This document shows positions 39,218 to 51,561 of a stretch of DNA of 64,000 nt, one piece after another (position 1 is the first letter of the stretch; every line of letters starts with the position of its first letter). The notes beneath the pieces are model-generated. The model was not told where the DNA came from. It saw nothing but the letters and a program-made list of their open reading frames with translations, and searched no databases. The DNA is from Dasania marina DSM 21967 (GTDB lineage Bacteria; Pseudomonadota; Gammaproteobacteria; Pseudomonadales; Dasaniaceae). The DNA is taken from assembly GCF_000373485.1 (NCBI RefSeq), contig NZ_KB891586.1, positions 262,734 through 326,733 of the forward strand. Reading direction: 5' to 3'. The position numbers were made by a program, and so were the translations under genes.

Positions 39218-39979
39218 TTAATTCGATGACTGGGCCGCACGACAAATCACAGAAAAGTCGTCGACCTTTAACGAAGCTCCACCGACTAAGGCTCCGTCTA
39301 TATCTGGTTGAGCAAACAATAGTGCCGCATTGGCCGCATTGGCGCTACCGCCGTATAAAATTTGTAATGCTACTGCCGCCGGCTCGCTATACTGCGCAAG
39401 CACTGCCCGCAAATGCTGATGCACGGCTTGCGCCTGCTCGGGGCTGGCCGTTACACCTGTGCCTATCGCCCAAATAGGCTCATAAGCCAGCACCGCCTTA
39501 TCAAAAGCAGCTATACCAACCTTGTCTATAATCGCCGTTAACTGCTCAGCAACAAAGGCTAACGCTTGACCGGACTCGCGCTGTTGCAAGCTCTCACCCA
39601 AACACAATATTGGCGTTAAGCCCGCTGCCTGCGCGGCAATAAATTTTTCTGCAATCAACGCATCAGTCTCAGCAAAAAGCGCGCGCCGCTCTGAGTGACC
39701 TATAATCACATAGCGACAACCCAACTCGGCCAACATAGGCGCTGACACTTCGCCAGTATAAGCACCCTGCTCATGCTGGCTCACATTTTGTGCGCCCAAG
39801 GCGATGCGACCATCCGTTAAAAGCGTTGCTGCTTGCGCGAGAAAAACCGCTGGCGGACAAACTGCCGTATCGGCAAAGTCGCCCTGCGTAGCCTGAGCCT
39901 GCAAACCTGTCAGCAAGCTATGCACTAACTCCTGGGAGCCATGCATTTTCCAATTACCTACGACCAACTTGCGACGCAT
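39218..39979 (-). CDS. tpiA: Triosephosphate isomerase
   Basis: Interconverts dihydroxyacetone phosphate and glyceraldehyde 3-phosphate. It has 253 residues with VGNWKMHGS (Lys), IIGHSERR (His), AYEPIWAIGTG (Glu) and the phosphate loop ILYGGSANAAN. It is 15 bp upstream of secG. Confidence 0.98.
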   Translation of the reverse strand: MRRKLVVGNWKMHGSQELVHSLLTGLQAQATQGDFADTAVCPPAVFLAQAATLLTDGRIALGAQNVSQHEQGAYTGEVSAPMLAELGCRYVIIGHSERRALFAETDALIAEKFIAAQAAGLTPILCLGESLQQRESGQALAFVAEQLTAIIDKVGIAAFDKAVLAYEPIWAIGTGVTASPEQAQAVHQHLRAVLAQYSEPAAVALQILYGGSANAANAALLFAQPDIDGALVGGASLKVDDFSVICRAAQSSN

Positions 39980-40077
39980 AGTTTTCTCTTAGCTAAAAAA
40001 GGCGGCAATCTTACCCAAAGAACTTTCAACATACAAGAAAGGAGCAAGGCTTAATGCTATCTTTGCTGACAACATGG

Positions 40078-41415
40078 CTAGGCAACCTCAGCTTTAACCA
40101 CGGCGGCAATCTCTTTGGCCAAACGGCTAACTAATTCGCCGTCCTCACCTTCAACCATGACCCGCACTACCGGCTCGGTACCCGATGGCCGCAACAACAC
40201 CCTACCGCGACCCGCCAAAACAGACTCAGCTGCCGCCACTGCCTGATCAATAGCGCTATTAGCTGCCAGTTTGCCACTATCACTCATCGCCACATTAATC
40301 ATGACCTGCGGAAACTTGCTCATCCCCGCCACCAAATCATGCAAAGGTATTTGACTACCCACCACCGCAAGCAACACCTTTAACGCAGCCACCAAGCCAT
40401 CACCGGTAGTAGTAACGTCGGCACAAATAATATGGCCGGAGTTTTCGCCACCTAAAGTCCAACCTTCCACCTTCATGCGCTCGTTAACATAGCGGTCACC
40501 CACCTTGGCGCGCGCAAAAGGCACTTGTAATTTCTGTAACGCTAACTCAAAACCTAGATTAGACATTAACGTACCTACCACCCCGGCACAGGAGCCGGTG
40601 GTGCGTATTTCATCTTGCGCAATCACATACAACAATTCATCGCCATCAATTAAACGGCCATTGCGATCAACAAACACTAATCTGTCGCCATCGCCATCAA
40701 AAGCCACACCCAAATCAGCCTTCTCCATCACCACCCGCTGCTGCAACGCCTGCGGCTGAGTAGAGCCCACCTGCTCGTTAATATTAAGGCCGTTGGGCTT
40801 ATCGGCCATGGTAATCACCTCAGCACCCAGCTCATCAAAAACCGCTGGCGCCACTTGGTAGGTAGCCCCGTGAGCGCAATCCACCACTATTTTTAAGCCT
40901 TTAAGATTAAAACCACTGGGCACGGTGCTTTTACAAAACTCTATATAGCGCCCCGCGGCATCATTAATGCGAGTCACCTTACCTAGCTTGGCAGAGTCTA
41001 CCGTGGTCATAGGTTCATCTAGCTGGCGCTCTATTTCCAGCTCAACCTCATCAGGCAATTTAGTGCCTTCGGCCGAGAAAAACTTAATGCCATTATCGTG
41101 ATAAGGGTTATGGGAGGCGCTAATCACTATGCCTGCCTGCGCCTGAAAGGTGCGGGTTAAATAGGCCACCGCCGGTGTGGGCATAGGCCCCAGCATACAA
41201 ACGTCGGCACCGGCCGCCACCAAGCCTGCCTCTAAAGCCGACTCAAACATATAACCAGAGATACGGGTGTCTTTGCCTATGATAATTTTACAGCGCCCTT
41301 TGCGCGCAAATACCTTGCCTACCGCCCAGCCCAGCTTTAGCACAAATTCTGGAGTAATCACCCCGGCCCCTACCAGACCACGTATACCATCGGTACCAAA
41401 GTATTTTCTTGTCAT
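40078..41415 (-). CDS. glmM: Phosphoglucosamine mutase
   Basis: Converts glucosamine-6-P to glucosamine-1-P for UDP-GlcNAc. It has 445 residues from the ATG at 41415; a TTG one codon upstream is not needed. It has phospho-Ser S101 in [11 protein letters not shown], the metal loop DGDGDRL and the C-terminal [12 protein letters not shown]. It is in the ftsH-folP-glmM order typical of gammaproteobacteria. Confidence 0.98.
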   Translation of the reverse strand: MTRKYFGTDGIRGLVGAGVITPEFVLKLGWAVGKVFARKGRCKIIIGKDTRISGYMFESALEAGLVAAGADVCMLGPMPTPAVAYLTRTFQAQAGIVISASHNPYHDNGIKFFSAEGTKLPDEVELEIERQLDEPMTTVDSAKLGKVTRINDAAGRYIEFCKSTVPSGFNLKGLKIVVDCAHGATYQVAPAVFDELGAEVITMADKPNGLNINEQVGSTQPQALQQRVVMEKADLGVAFDGDGDRLVFVDRNGRLIDGDELLYVIAQDEIRTTGSCAGVVGTLMSNLGFELALQKLQVPFARAKVGDRYVNERMKVEGWTLGGENSGHIICADVTTTGDGLVAALKVLLAVVGSQIPLHDLVAGMSKFPQVMINVAMSDSGKLAANSAIDQAVAAAESVLAGRGRVLLRPSGTEPVVRVMVEGEDGELVSRLAKEIAAVVKAEVA

Positions 41416-41448
41416 CAAGCCTGCCTTATTTATTGTTGTTTTCTGCCG

Positions 41449-42330
41449 CTATGCATTTTGCATAGCATTAAAAAGTGTTAATGCGTCTACGGTTTCTGCC
41501 ACATCGTGCACCCGCACGATGGCCGCGCCATGCATCAGCGACATCAGTGCCAAGGCCAAGCTGCCGGCCAAACGGTCAGCCACCTCGCGACCTAATACTT
41601 GGCCTATTAGTGACTTACGGGATAGGCCCACCAAGATAGGAAACCCCATCGCCTGCAGTTGTGATAAGCCCTTCAGTAATTGCAGATTATGCTCAACCGT
41701 TTTACCAAAACCAAAACCGGGGTCAATAATAATACGTTCGGCCACTATACCCGCAGCTACACAAGCCTCGGCCCTAGCGGTTAAATACTTGGCTACTTCA
41801 CTGACGACGTTTTGGTAGTTGGGATTATGCTGCATCATAGCCGGGCTGCCCTGCATATGCATTAGGCATACGGGCAAACCTGTTTGCGCCGCCGCTGCTA
41901 GCGCGCCGGGGCGCTCTAGGGCACGCACATCATTGAGCAAACCGGCACCGCAACGAGCCGCGGCCAGCATCAACTCTGGACTGCTAGTATCTACCGAAAT
42001 CACCGCATCAAAACGCGCATTGATGGCCTCAACCACCGGCAGCACTCTATCCATCTCTTCCGCTAGGGGTACCGCCTTCGCACCCGGCCTAGTGGACTCG
42101 CCACCTACATCAATAATGGCAGCACCCTCAGCCAATATGCGCTCCACTCGCTGCAAAACCTTTTGCTGATTAACTAGGCCAGCAGTGGTGAGGCTGCCGC
42201 CATCGGAGAAGGAATCAGGAGTAACATTCAACACCGCCATGACCTGCGGTTGCGATAAATCTAAAACACGACCGCCGCAATCCATGGAGAAATTGCGGCG
42301 GTTATTAGCTGTAGTCACTGCTGTAGACAT
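41449..42330 (-). CDS. folP: Dihydropteroate synthase
   Basis: Joins p-aminobenzoate to dihydropterin pyrophosphate in folate synthesis; the sulfonamide target. It has 293 residues, a TIM barrel with MAVLNVTPDSFSDGG, DVGGESTRPGA and IDPGFGFGKTVEHN. It is 14 bp downstream of ftsH. Confidence 0.98.
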   Translation of the reverse strand: MSTAVTTANNRRNFSMDCGGRVLDLSQPQVMAVLNVTPDSFSDGGSLTTAGLVNQQKVLQRVERILAEGAAIIDVGGESTRPGAKAVPLAEEMDRVLPVVEAINARFDAVISVDTSSPELMLAAARCGAGLLNDVRALERPGALAAAAQTGLPVCLMHMQGSPAMMQHNPNYQNVVSEVAKYLTARAEACVAAGIVAERIIIDPGFGFGKTVEHNLQLLKGLSQLQAMGFPILVGLSRKSLIGQVLGREVADRLAGSLALALMSLMHGAAIVRVHDVAETVDALTLFNAMQNA

Positions 42331-42344
42331 ACGATAGGAAACAA

Positions 42345-44267
42345 TTAATGATCGCTGGCAGGGCCGCCAACGGGTTTGTCGGCCTGCGCTTGGTCTTCAC
42401 TCTCAGGCTCCGCGGCCTTGCCGGCATCACCTTTAGTGTCATCATCATTCCAGTCCGCTGGCGGACCAGGCTTGCGCCCTTCCATAATGATATCAATCTG
42501 ACCCGCGTCTATGGTTTCATACTGCATCAAAGCTTCAGCCATTAAATCCAGCTTATCGCGGTTTCCAGCTAGAATCTGTTCGGCCTGAGCATAACAATCA
42601 TCAATGATGCGACGCACCTCGGTATCGATTTCATTGCGGGTATTACCTGACACATGGGACGAAGAACCACCCGGCTTACCTAAGTACACCTCGTCTTGTG
42701 CGTCTTCATACATCAGCGGACCCAGCTTGTCAGACAAACCCCACTTGGTCACCATGTTGCGGGCTATGCTGGTGGCGCGCTCTATATCATTAGAAGCGCC
42801 GGTAGTAACACCATCTTTACCCAGTGTCATTTCCTCGGCAATACGACCGCCAAATAAGGAACAAATCTGGCCTATGATATGACGGCGACTCAGGCTATAA
42901 CGATCCTCTTTAGGCAGGAACATGGTCACGCCCAAGGCGCGGCCACGAGGAATAATAGACACTTTATAGACAGGGTCATGTTCAGCGACTAAACGACCCA
43001 CTATAGCGTGGCCGGCTTCGTGATAAGCGGTATTGAGCTTCTCTTTATCAGACATCACCATAGATTTGCGCTCGGCGCCCATCATGATTTTATCTTTGGC
43101 CATCTCAAACTGCTCCATACCCACCACGCGCTCACCGGTGCGCGCCGCAAACAGCGCCGCCTCATTCACCAAGTTGGCCAGATCAGCACCAGAGAAACCT
43201 GGGGTACCGCGCGCAATAACCGACGCATCGATCTTGTCAGATAAAGGCACTTTGCGCATATGTACTTTTAAGATTTGTTCGCGGCCACGTATATCGGGCA
43301 AGCCCACCACTACCTGGCGGTCAAAGCGACCGGGGCGCAATAGCGCGGGATCTAATACATCGGGACGGTTAGTCGCGGCGATAACAATTACACCATCGTT
43401 GACATCAAAACCGTCCATTTCTACCAATAACTGGTTTAGGGTTTGCTCACGCTCGTCGTGGCCACCGCCCATACCAGAACCACGATGCCTACCCACAGCA
43501 TCGATTTCATCGATGAAAATAATACAGGGCGCTTGTTTTTTCGCCTGCTCAAACATGTCGCGCACACGAGAGGCACCCACACCAACAAACATTTCTACGA
43601 AATCAGAGCCTGAGATAGTAAAGAAAGGCACTTTCGCCTCGCCGGCTATGGCTTTAGCCAATAGGGTCTTACCGGTACCGGGCTGACCTACCATCAACAC
43701 ACCACGGGGGATACGGCCACCCAATTTTTGGAATTTGCCGGGGTCGCTTAAGAAATCCACCAGCTCTTTAACATCTTCTTTGGCTTCATCAACACCCGCC
43801 ACATCGGCAAAGGTGGTTTTGATTTGGTCTTCACCTAATAGGCGCGCCTTGCTCTTACCAAAGGACATGGGGCCGCCTTTGCCGCCACCACCGCCTTGCA
43901 TTTGGCGCATAAAGAACATAAATACGGCAATAATTACCAAAATGGGAAAACTGGCGACTAGTAACTGCATCCAGATGCTTTGCTGTTCGGGCTTGCGGCC
44001 TTCAACTTCAACCCGGTGATCATAGAGATCGGTCATTAAACCAGGATCTTCTATTAAGGGCCTAACGCTTTCAAAGCTGCTGCCATCTGAGCGCTGACCA
44101 CGTATGGTTTGGCCTTCTATCACTACGCGCCGCACCCTATCGTTTTGAACCTCTTGGATAAACTGCGAGTAATCCAAAATCTCTGCAGTGGGACGCACGT
44201 TGAAGTTATTAAAAATCGACAACAAAACCGTAGCAATCACCAACCACAGCAATAAATTTTTTACCAT
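42345..44267 (-). CDS. ftsH: ATP-dependent zinc metalloprotease FtsH
   Basis: Hexameric membrane AAA+ protease. It has 640 residues from the ATG at 44267 ([11 protein letters not shown], matching E. coli MAKNLILWLVI); a TTG three codons upstream is a weaker start. It has two N-terminal membrane helices with a periplasmic loop, Walker A GQPGTGKT, Walker [12 protein letters not shown], a second region of homology, and the zinc motif HEAGH. The C-terminus is a charged tail (about 595-640). Confidence 0.98.
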   Translation of the reverse strand: MVKNLLLWLVIATVLLSIFNNFNVRPTAEILDYSQFIQEVQNDRVRRVVIEGQTIRGQRSDGSSFESVRPLIEDPGLMTDLYDHRVEVEGRKPEQQSIWMQLLVASFPILVIIAVFMFFMRQMQGGGGGKGGPMSFGKSKARLLGEDQIKTTFADVAGVDEAKEDVKELVDFLSDPGKFQKLGGRIPRGVLMVGQPGTGKTLLAKAIAGEAKVPFFTISGSDFVEMFVGVGASRVRDMFEQAKKQAPCIIFIDEIDAVGRHRGSGMGGGHDEREQTLNQLLVEMDGFDVNDGVIVIAATNRPDVLDPALLRPGRFDRQVVVGLPDIRGREQILKVHMRKVPLSDKIDASVIARGTPGFSGADLANLVNEAALFAARTGERVVGMEQFEMAKDKIMMGAERKSMVMSDKEKLNTAYHEAGHAIVGRLVAEHDPVYKVSIIPRGRALGVTMFLPKEDRYSLSRRHIIGQICSLFGGRIAEEMTLGKDGVTTGASNDIERATSIARNMVTKWGLSDKLGPLMYEDAQDEVYLGKPGGSSSHVSGNTRNEIDTEVRRIIDDCYAQAEQILAGNRDKLDLMAEALMQYETIDAGQIDIIMEGRKPGPPADWNDDDTKGDAGKAAEPESEDQAQADKPVGGPASDH

Positions 44268-44422
44268 ATCGTTCAAAAGTCTATCCTCTATAGAGCGCCT
44301 AGGCCTACAAGCCTGTGCTCATTACAACAATGCTGCCACTTTACTACACATTAGCCCAAGGCTCCATTGGCAACGCCGGCTGTTCGCACCAACTCTGGCC
44401 ACAGGAGACTAAGACACGGAAA

Positions 44423-45046
44423 CTACGATTTAAATCCTCGCCCCAACAAATACACCTCCCGAGAGCGTGCGCGGGACGCAGCGGGCTTACGGGTAATGAC
44501 GGTTTGGAAGCTGGCCTTTAACTCGGCCATTAAGGGCTCAAAGCCCTCCCCCTGAAACACCTTAGCCAAAAACACGCCCTTAGGCTTTAACACCTGCCTG
44601 GCCATATCTATCGCCAACTCCACCAAATACATGGAGCGTGGCTGATCAATATCGCTCATACCACTCATATTGGGGGCCATATCGGAAATTACAAGGTCTA
44701 CCGGCGAATCAGCTATCAGTGCCATGATCTCATCAAACACGGATTCTTCGGTAAAATCCCCCTGAATAAAGTCCACCCCCGCCAAGCCATCCATAGGTAA
44801 AATATCTGAGGCTATGACCCTACCCTTATGCCCCACCAGCTCAGCAGCCACCTGTGACCAACCGCCTGGCGCGGAACCTAAGTCCACTACCGTCATGCCT
44901 GGCAGTATCAGCTTATCTTTCTCTTGTATCTCTAACAGCTTGTAACAGGCTCTAGAACGATAACCCTCGCGCTTGGCCCGCATAACGTACTCATCGTCAA
45001 AATGCTCTCTTAGCCACCCCTTACTACTACTGCCTTTTTTTGCCAT
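44423..45046 (-). CDS. rlmE: 23S rRNA 2'-O-methyltransferase (U2552)
   Basis: Heat-shock methyltransferase acting on the large-subunit A-loop. It has 207 residues with the SAM motif [15 protein letters not shown] and the K-D-K-E tetrad region ([23 protein letters not shown]). It is upstream of ftsH and divergent from yhbY, the conserved arrangement. Confidence 0.97.
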   Translation of the reverse strand: MAKKGSSSKGWLREHFDDEYVMRAKREGYRSRACYKLLEIQEKDKLILPGMTVVDLGSAPGGWSQVAAELVGHKGRVIASDILPMDGLAGVDFIQGDFTEESVFDEIMALIADSPVDLVISDMAPNMSGMSDIDQPRSMYLVELAIDMARQVLKPKGVFLAKVFQGEGFEPLMAELKASFQTVITRKPAASRARSREVYLLGRGFKS

Positions 45047-45236
45047 TAGAGCCCATACCTATTTGTTGCAGATAGAGGCTGGCAACCACATTGCCGCCAA
45101 CCAATACCGCCATCTACTTCTATCGCCAACCCATGCTTTTCTATACAATACAGCACCGGATTTAGGTCCCCTTATTAAAGCGGTCCATTATCCCATAAAC
45201 CCCAGCCCAACAGACAGCATCAAAAAGCCGCACATT

Positions 45237-45545
45237 ATGCCATTAACATCTAGTCAGAAAAAACAATACCGCACCCTAGGCCACAACTTAAAGCCTGTAG
45301 TAATGATTGCCGACAAAGGCGTAACTGAAGGGGTAGACAAAGAATTGGAGCGCGCGCTTAACGACCACGAGTTAATTAAAGTTAAGCTTAACGTGAATGA
45401 CCCGGCCATACGCAAACTATTAGCTCAAGAGCTTTGCGACAAACATCGGGCTTTACTGGTGCAGGCCATAGGGAAAATGGTGTTAATTTATCGCGCCAAC
45501 CCCAAACCCAACCCTAAGCTATCTAATTTATTACGCGCCACCTAA
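45237..45545 (+). CDS. yhbY: YhbY family ribosome-associated RNA-binding protein (CRM domain)
   Basis: A single CRM-domain protein of 102 residues linked to 50S assembly. The start ATG at 45237 begins MPLTSSQKKQYRTLGHNLKP; upstream in-frame ATGs would add an unconserved leader. The GxxG-type loop of the CRM fold is present in ADKGVTEGVDKE. It is divergent from rlmE, as in E. coli. Confidence 0.95.
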   Translation: MPLTSSQKKQYRTLGHNLKPVVMIADKGVTEGVDKELERALNDHELIKVKLNVNDPAIRKLLAQELCDKHRALLVQAIGKMVLIYRANPKPNPKLSNLLRAT

Positions 45546-45573
45546 AGTAGGCAGCGTTCATAAACAGCGACGC

Positions 45574-45996
45574 TCAGCCGGCAGGTTTGGGCGTTGGCTC
45601 AGCCACCCTAACCCTGTCATCTGGCTTGCCGCCAACCTCCCAGGCCATCGCATCTGCCAGCGTGTCAAACACCTTAAGCTGCCAGGACGTCTGCCCAAAG
45701 CGCTGCAAATAAAGCGCTATACTTTTTCTCACCGACTGGTCGTCTGTCACTATCGCAATGTGCGCATTAGGGTTGCTAATAAAAGCGGCGCTATCAATAT
45801 GCACAAAAGTTTTTAAGTCATGCAAGCTTAAATCAAAATAGGTCACCGCCACACAGTCGTAAATACGTTTACGTAAATCATCGAATCGATAATCTCTGGC
45901 AACCTCATCCACCATAGCCATCAACGTGTCGGCATTAATCACCCCCGACAACGTCACACTCAGTACATCTTTAGACCACGACAACGCATATACCAT
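45574..45996 (-). CDS. SpoIIAA/STAS-like domain protein of unknown function
   Basis: About 140 residues, not assigned to a characterised protein. Alternating strands and helices (DVLSVTLSGVINADTLMAMV, KRIYDCVAVTYFDLSLHDLK, NAHIAIVTDDQSVRKSIA) resemble the SpoIIAA-like/STAS fold family found in many marine proteobacteria. The ATG at 45996 is chosen, with GAGG 11 bases upstream; a GTG at 46005 is too close to that SD. It is convergent with yhbY. Confidence 0.7.
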   Translation of the reverse strand: MVYALSWSKDVLSVTLSGVINADTLMAMVDEVARDYRFDDLRKRIYDCVAVTYFDLSLHDLKTFVHIDSAAFISNPNAHIAIVTDDQSVRKSIALYLQRFGQTSWQLKVFDTLADAMAWEVGGKPDDRVRVAEPTPKPAG

Positions 45997-46183
45997 AACA
46001 ACCACAACCTCAGCTATTCCTAAACATCAGTCACCTCTATAGGTAACGCAGAGAAAAAACATAAGTGAAACATAGCAATATTTGGGATTTTTAAAACAAT
46101 TATTAACGCCAACTATTACCATTTTTGGGATAAAATTAGGCTTTTATAACTATTTTTCGTTTAGTGGCTGCTAACAAACCTAC

Positions 46184-46195
46184 AGCTAATTAGCT
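46184..46195. repeat. 12-bp perfect palindrome
   Basis: AGCTAATTAGCT is a perfect palindrome in the 287-bp AT-rich gap between the STAS-like gene and greA. It may be an operator for the upstream region of the STAS-like gene. No promoter was assigned. Confidence 0.5.
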
Positions 46196-46242
46196 TTTTT
46201 AATAATTCAGGCGTTTTTTATAGGCAACAAAGTTATAGACAA

Positions 46243-46268
46243 AAAAAAGAGGCTTTCGCCTCTTTTTT
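46243..46268 (-). terminator. Terminator after greA
   Basis: A perfect stem AAAAAAGAGG/CCTCTTTTTT has a 6-nt loop and a U-run on the minus strand, 17 bp after the greA stop. Confidence 0.93.
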
Positions 46269-46284
46269 AACAATGGTTCTCGTT

Positions 46285-46761
46285 TTAAATATGCTCGACT
46301 AAACCAATTTCGTATTCCACATCGCCACCCGGCGTACGAATGATGACGTCATCACCTTCAGACTTACCAATTAAGCCTCTGGCTATAGGGGAAGTAATAG
46401 AGATTTTACCTAGCTTCACACTGGCTTCATCTTCACCCACTATTTGATATTTTACGGTCTCGTCAGTTTCTATGTTGATAATAGTCACTGTCACGCCAAA
46501 AATAACTTTGCCGGTGTAAGCGATACTAGTCACATCAATAATCTGTGATTCGCCTAACTTACCTTCTATTTCCTGTATACGTCCCTCGCAAAAGCCCTGC
46601 TGCTCACGGGCAGCATGGTACTCAGCATTTTCCTTCAGGTCGCCGTGCTCGCGGGCGATAGCAATAGACTGAATAATACGTGGTCTATCTTCCGTTTTCA
46701 GACGACTTAATTCGTCTCGCAAGGCCTTTTCACCGGCCACTGTCATGGGTGTTAAACGCAT
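46285..46761 (-). CDS. greA: Transcript cleavage factor GreA
   Basis: Rescues backtracked RNA polymerase. It has 158 residues (standard) from the ATG at 46761; a TTG four codons upstream is not the start. The N-terminal coiled coil has the acidic tip residues in [16 protein letters not shown]; the C-terminal FKBP-like domain has [17 protein letters not shown]. It is downstream of carB as in the carAB-greA order. Confidence 0.98.
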   Translation of the reverse strand: MRLTPMTVAGEKALRDELSRLKTEDRPRIIQSIAIAREHGDLKENAEYHAAREQQGFCEGRIQEIEGKLGESQIIDVTSIAYTGKVIFGVTVTIINIETDETVKYQIVGEDEASVKLGKISITSPIARGLIGKSEGDDVIIRTPGGDVEYEIGLVEHI

Positions 46762-46806
46762 ATTTTTAACCAAACCTTATAATTCAAACCTATAGTTCAA
46801 AACTTG

Positions 46807-49800
46807 TTATATCAAACCTTGATGAACATCTTGTAAGCGGCGCACCACTATTTCATCATCCACTTTAAAGGACTCGCAGATAGCCTCACCACCCGCCAAG
46901 GTGGTAGTGTAATACACTTTATATTGTAAAGCCGAGCGGCGAATTGAAGCAGAATCGGCAATAGCCTGTCTACCCTCAGTCGTGTTAATAATGAGATCTA
47001 TATCACCGTTTTTAACCATATCTACCGCATGAGGCCTACCCTCATTCACCTTGTTAACCACATCTGTTTCTATGCCTGCCGCTTTAATGACTTTGGCAGT
47101 GCCTCTAGTCGCGACCAAAGTAAAGCCCGCATCCACCAAAGATCTGGCGACACCGACTATGCCTTCTTTGTCGGCCTCCCGCACGCTTAAAAAAGCTTTG
47201 CCGGAAGTAGGAATCACACTACCACCGCCCAGTACGGCTTTGCGGAAAGCTTCAGGGAAGCTCACTCCCAAACCCATCACCTCACCGGTGGATTTCATTT
47301 CTGGGCCTAAGATGGGGTCTACACCCTGGAACTTATTAAAGGGGAATACCGCCTCTTTAACACAGTAATAGCTGGGTATAATTTCTTTGGTAAAGCCCTG
47401 ATCCGCCAAGCTAGTGCCCGCCATACAGCGCGCAGCAATTTTAGCCAGCGATACACCTATGCACTTAGACACAAACGGCACGGTACGAGAAGCACGAGGG
47501 TTGACCTCTATCACGTAGATCTCACCATCTTGCTCAGCCAACTGCACATTCATTAAACCGCACACGCCTAACTCTAGGGCCATGGCTTTAACCATGTCGC
47601 GCATTTTGTCTTGACTTTCTTTGCTTAAAGAGTAAGGCGGCAAGGAACAAGCGGAGTCACCCGAGTGCACACCGGCCTGCTCTATATGCTGCATGATAGC
47701 GCCGATGACAACATCTTTACCGTCACTCACCGCATCCACATCCATTTCTACGGCGGCGTTTAGGAAGTGATCCAACAATACCGGCGACTCATTAGACACC
47801 TGCACCGCATTGGTCATATAGCGCATCAACTCGTCTTCGTTGTAGACGATTTCCATGGCGCGGCCACCCAATACATAAGAGGGGCGTACCACCAAGGGGT
47901 AACCAATATTAGCCGCAGCTTCTACCGCCGCCTCGGTAGAGCGCACCGTGATATTAGGCGGCTGCTTTAAGCCCAGTTTTTGTATCATTTGCTGGAAGCG
48001 TTCGCGATCTTCGGCGCGGTCTATAGCATCAGGCGTGGTACCAATAATCGGCACACCCGCCGCTTCTAAATCGCGGGCTAATTTCAGTGGCGTTTGGCCA
48101 CCAAACTGCACGATGACGCCTTTGGGCTTTTCTTTTTCTACGATTTCTAACACGTCTTCCAAAGTCACCGGTTCAAAGTACAGGCGATCAGAGATGTCGT
48201 AATCGGTAGAAACCGTTTCGGGGTTACAGTTCACCATAATGGTTTCGTAACCGTCTTCACGCATTGCCAAGGCGGCGTGTACACAGCAGTAATCAAACTC
48301 TATACCTTGGCCTATACGGTTGGGGCCACCGCCTAAGATTAGGATTTTATCTCTGTCGCTAACATCGGCCTCACACTCTTCCTCATAGGTAGAGTACATA
48401 TAAGCCGTGCTGGTAGAGAACTCAGCCGCACAGGTATCAACGCGCTTGTAGACAGGATTAATCTTTAAGGCTTTACGGTGTGCTCTAACCGCCGACTCTT
48501 GTTCGTTTAACAATACTGACAAGCGCTTATCGGAAAAGCCTTTGCGCTTAAGGCGGTACATTTCATCGGCCGTCATATCATCGAGATTGACAGCCTTCAG
48601 CGCATTTTCAGAATTCACCAAGTCTTCAATTTGCACCAAGAACCAACGATCTATAGAGCAGTAATCAAACACTTCATCGACGCTCATGCCATAACGGAAG
48701 GCATCGGCCACATACCAGATGCGCTCGGCTCCCGGGGTGCGTAACTCGCGGATGATTTTATTTTTGGCATCAGGCCTATCAACATCAATTTGATGTTCAA
48801 AGCCCGACGAACCCACTTCTAAGCCACGTAATGCTTTTTGTATAGACTCTTGGAAAGTGCGACCTATGGCCATCACCTCACCCACTGATTTCATCTGCGT
48901 GTGCAGGCGATCATCGGCGGCGGGGAATTTTTCAAAGGTAAAGCGAGGGATCTTGGTAACCACGTAATCTATAGCCGGCTCAAAAGAAGCCGGCGTCGCG
49001 CCACCGGTGATGTCGTTTTGCAACTCATCTAAGGTGTAACCTACCGCCAACTTGGCCGCTACCCTGGCAATGGGGAAGCCGGTAGCTTTAGAAGCCAAAG
49101 CCGATGAACGCGATACCCGTGGGTTCATCTCTATAATCACCAAGCGACCGGTATCGGGGCACTGACCAAACTGTACGTTAGAGCCGCCAGTTTCTACGCC
49201 TATCTCACGCAGTACCGCCATAGAGGCGTTACGCATGATTTGGTATTCTTTATCGGTAAGGGTTTGCGCGGGCGCTACGGTAATAGAGTCACCGGTATGC
49301 ACACCCATGGGGTCAAAGTTTTCTATAGCGCAGACGATAATGCAGTTGTCGTTTTTATCGCGCACCACTTCCATTTCGTATTCTTTCCAACCGATTAAAG
49401 ACTGGTCGATAAGCAACTCATTGGTGGGCGACAAGTCCAAGCCGCGCTCACAAATTTCCACAAATTCTTCACGGTTGTAGGCGATACCGCCGCCGCTGCC
49501 GCCCATAGTAAAGGAGGGGCGAATAATAGAGGGGAAGCCCAGCTCTTCTAACACCGCCAACGCTTCTGTCATATTATGGGCTATGCCCGAGCGCGGCGTT
49601 TCTAAACCTATGCGCTTCATCGCCTTATCAAACAGGTCGCGATCTTCCGCCATATCGATGGATTCTTTAGTCGCACCGATTAACTCAACATTGTATTTTT
49701 CCAGCACACCCTCTCTAGCCAAATCCAGCGCACAGTTCAGTGCGGTTTGGCCGCCCATGGTAGGCAGGATAACGTCGGGACGCTCTTTCTCTATGATTTT

Positions 49801-50025
49801 TTCTACCGTGCGCCATTCTACCGGCTCTATGTAGGTGGCATCGGCCATAGCCGGATCGGTCATAATAGTGGCGGGGTTTGAGTTCACCAAAATAACGCGG
49901 TAACCCTCTTCGCGTAGCGCCTTACACGCTTGCGCACCCGAGTAGTCAAACTCACAGGCCTGGCCAATAACGATTGGGCCAGCGCCCAGTATTAATATGC
50001 TTTCTATGTCAGTTCTTTTTGGCAT
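46807..50025 (-). CDS. carB: Carbamoyl-phosphate synthase large subunit
   Basis: Makes carbamoyl phosphate for arginine and pyrimidines. It has 1072 residues (standard) with two homologous ATP-grasp halves (each starting with an ILGxGPxxIGQxxEFDY motif), an oligomerisation domain and a C-terminal MGS-like allosteric domain. It is co-transcribed with carA. Confidence 0.99.
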   Translation of the reverse strand: MPKRTDIESILILGAGPIVIGQACEFDYSGAQACKALREEGYRVILVNSNPATIMTDPAMADATYIEPVEWRTVEKIIEKERPDVILPTMGGQTALNCALDLAREGVLEKYNVELIGATKESIDMAEDRDLFDKAMKRIGLETPRSGIAHNMTEALAVLEELGFPSIIRPSFTMGGSGGGIAYNREEFVEICERGLDLSPTNELLIDQSLIGWKEYEMEVVRDKNDNCIIVCAIENFDPMGVHTGDSITVAPAQTLTDKEYQIMRNASMAVLREIGVETGGSNVQFGQCPDTGRLVIIEMNPRVSRSSALASKATGFPIARVAAKLAVGYTLDELQNDITGGATPASFEPAIDYVVTKIPRFTFEKFPAADDRLHTQMKSVGEVMAIGRTFQESIQKALRGLEVGSSGFEHQIDVDRPDAKNKIIRELRTPGAERIWYVADAFRYGMSVDEVFDYCSIDRWFLVQIEDLVNSENALKAVNLDDMTADEMYRLKRKGFSDKRLSVLLNEQESAVRAHRKALKINPVYKRVDTCAAEFSTSTAYMYSTYEEECEADVSDRDKILILGGGPNRIGQGIEFDYCCVHAALAMREDGYETIMVNCNPETVSTDYDISDRLYFEPVTLEDVLEIVEKEKPKGVIVQFGGQTPLKLARDLEAAGVPIIGTTPDAIDRAEDRERFQQMIQKLGLKQPPNITVRSTEAAVEAAANIGYPLVVRPSYVLGGRAMEIVYNEDELMRYMTNAVQVSNESPVLLDHFLNAAVEMDVDAVSDGKDVVIGAIMQHIEQAGVHSGDSACSLPPYSLSKESQDKMRDMVKAMALELGVCGLMNVQLAEQDGEIYVIEVNPRASRTVPFVSKCIGVSLAKIAARCMAGTSLADQGFTKEIIPSYYCVKEAVFPFNKFQGVDPILGPEMKSTGEVMGLGVSFPEAFRKAVLGGGSVIPTSGKAFLSVREADKEGIVGVARSLVDAGFTLVATRGTAKVIKAAGIETDVVNKVNEGRPHAVDMVKNGDIDLIINTTEGRQAIADSASIRRSALQYKVYYTTTLAGGEAICESFKVDDEIVVRRLQDVHQGLI

Positions 50026-50133
50026 CGATCTCTTAACCTAGCGTTTAAATGTGTTCAAATTTTTCATCAATATCGTGTTGCAATATCGTTGCGCAATATA
50101 CCAATATGCCACCCTATAGAGAGTGGCATACCG

Positions 50134-51288
50134 TTAAGCCTTGTGCGCTTCCATCAACTCAATAAAGTGATCGAATAAGTTGGCCGCCTCATGGGGGCCG
50201 GGGCTAGCCTCAGGGTGACCCTGAAAGCTAAAGGCCGGCTTGTCGGTGCGGTGTATACCCTGCAAAGAGCCGTCAAATAAGGACTTGTGGGTCACTCGCA
50301 TATTGGCTGGCAGCGTGGCCTCATCGGCGGCAAAGCCGTGGTTTTGGCTGGTAATTAACACCGTGCCATCTTCCAAGTTTTGTACCGGGTGGTTAGCTCC
50401 GTGGTGGCCAAACTTCATTTTTAAGGTTTTTGCGCCGCTGGCCAAGGCCAACAACTGGTGACCCAAGCAGATACCGAAGATGGGGATGTCGGTTTCTAAA
50501 AAGGTTTTAATCGCCGCTATAGCATAGGTACAAGGCTCTGGGTCGCCAGGGCCATTAGAGAGGAATATGCCATCGGGCTGCATAGCCAGCACTTCGCTAG
50601 CTGGCGTTTCAGCAGGTACTACGGTTAGCTTGCAACCACGATCGGCCAGCATGCGTAAAATATTGCGCTTAACGCCAAAGTCGTAAGCCACTACATGAAA
50701 CTTGCACTCGGCATCGCTGTAGTCTTTATAGCTGTCACCGGTCAGTTGATCAGAGGGTAAAGTCCAGCTGCCCTGCTGCCAGTTGTAGGCGGCTTTAGTG
50801 CTAACCACTTTCGCTAAGTCCATGCCTTTTAAACCGGCAAAGCCCTTGGCTAGCTCTAGCGCCTTAGCTTCGTCTATATCGACACCGGCCATAATACAGC
50901 CGTTTTGGGCGCCTTTGTCGCGCAAAATACGGGTTAGCCTACGGGTGTCTATATCGGCTATGCCTATGATGTTCTTGGCTTTGAGGTAGTCTTGCAGGCT
51001 TTGCTGGTTGCGAAAGCTGCTGGCTAACAAAGGTAGATCGCGTATCACTAGGCCTGCTGACCAGATCTCAGATGATTCTTCATCTTCGTCTGTAGTGCCC
51101 GTGTTACCTATATGTGGATAGGTAAGCGTAATAATTTGCTTAGCGTAGGAAGGGTCAGTCAATATTTCCTGATATCCGGTCATGGCTGTATTAAATACAA
51201 CCTCACCGACGGAGTGCCCCTCGGCACCGATGGCTAAACCCCGAAAAATACTTCCGTCTTCTAGGGCGAGTATGGCTGGTACCGTCAA
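50134..51288 (-). CDS. carA: Carbamoyl-phosphate synthase small (glutaminase) subunit
   Basis: Hydrolyses glutamine and passes ammonia to CarB. A TTG start at 51288 is chosen: it has a perfect GGAGG five bases upstream and gives 384 residues (E. coli has 382); an in-frame ATG at 51354 would add 22 residues with no homology. The triad Cys is in [10 protein letters not shown], with LSNGPGDPE and the late HPE (QGHPEASPG). Confidence 0.97.
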   Translation of the reverse strand: MTVPAILALEDGSIFRGLAIGAEGHSVGEVVFNTAMTGYQEILTDPSYAKQIITLTYPHIGNTGTTDEDEESSEIWSAGLVIRDLPLLASSFRNQQSLQDYLKAKNIIGIADIDTRRLTRILRDKGAQNGCIMAGVDIDEAKALELAKGFAGLKGMDLAKVVSTKAAYNWQQGSWTLPSDQLTGDSYKDYSDAECKFHVVAYDFGVKRNILRMLADRGCKLTVVPAETPASEVLAMQPDGIFLSNGPGDPEPCTYAIAAIKTFLETDIPIFGICLGHQLLALASGAKTLKMKFGHHGANHPVQNLEDGTVLITSQNHGFAADEATLPANMRVTHKSLFDGSLQGIHRTDKPAFSFQGHPEASPGPHEAANLFDHFIELMEAHKA

Positions 51289-51350
51289 GCAAACCTCCAA
51301 TATATAGGGCAAAAAACGAGTGCGGGAGATAGCAGTGGTGTTAGGCGCCG

Positions 51351-51367
51351 TCATACCTTGAGTATGA
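51351..51367. promoter_or_regulatory. 17-bp interrupted palindrome upstream of carA
   Basis: TCATAC-CTTGA-GTATGA is a perfect 6+5+6 palindrome 63 bp upstream of the carA start, between it and the aceK terminator. It could be a repressor site for carAB. It does not fit an ArgR or PurR box that I know. Confidence 0.35.
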
Positions 51368-51388
51368 AACCCATGCCGCAGACTGTAA

Positions 51389-51422
51389 AAAAGCGAGATG
51401 AAGTTTACCTCATCTCGCTTTT
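51389..51422 (-). terminator. Terminator between aceK and carA
   Basis: AAAAGCGAGATGA (51389-51401) and TCATCTCGCTTTT (51410-51422) form a perfect 13-bp stem with T-runs on the minus strand. It ends the aceK transcript 140 bp after its stop and isolates carAB. Confidence 0.93.
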
Positions 51423-51561
51423 ACGAATGCTTTACCCGTGCGCTTATCTTAGTACCCATTGAAAGGCCCATACTGATAAATTAAGGGGGGTTTTACGCCG
51501 TTGACCACTGGTCTAACTTGGCGGGCGATTCTACGCAAAAGTTGAGCTATTGTCCAGCGAG

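Noticed and set aside
51289-51354. Upstream ATG for carA at 51354
   Set aside because: It would add 22 residues without similarity to CarA, while the TTG at 51288 has a perfect Shine-Dalgarno and gives the family length.
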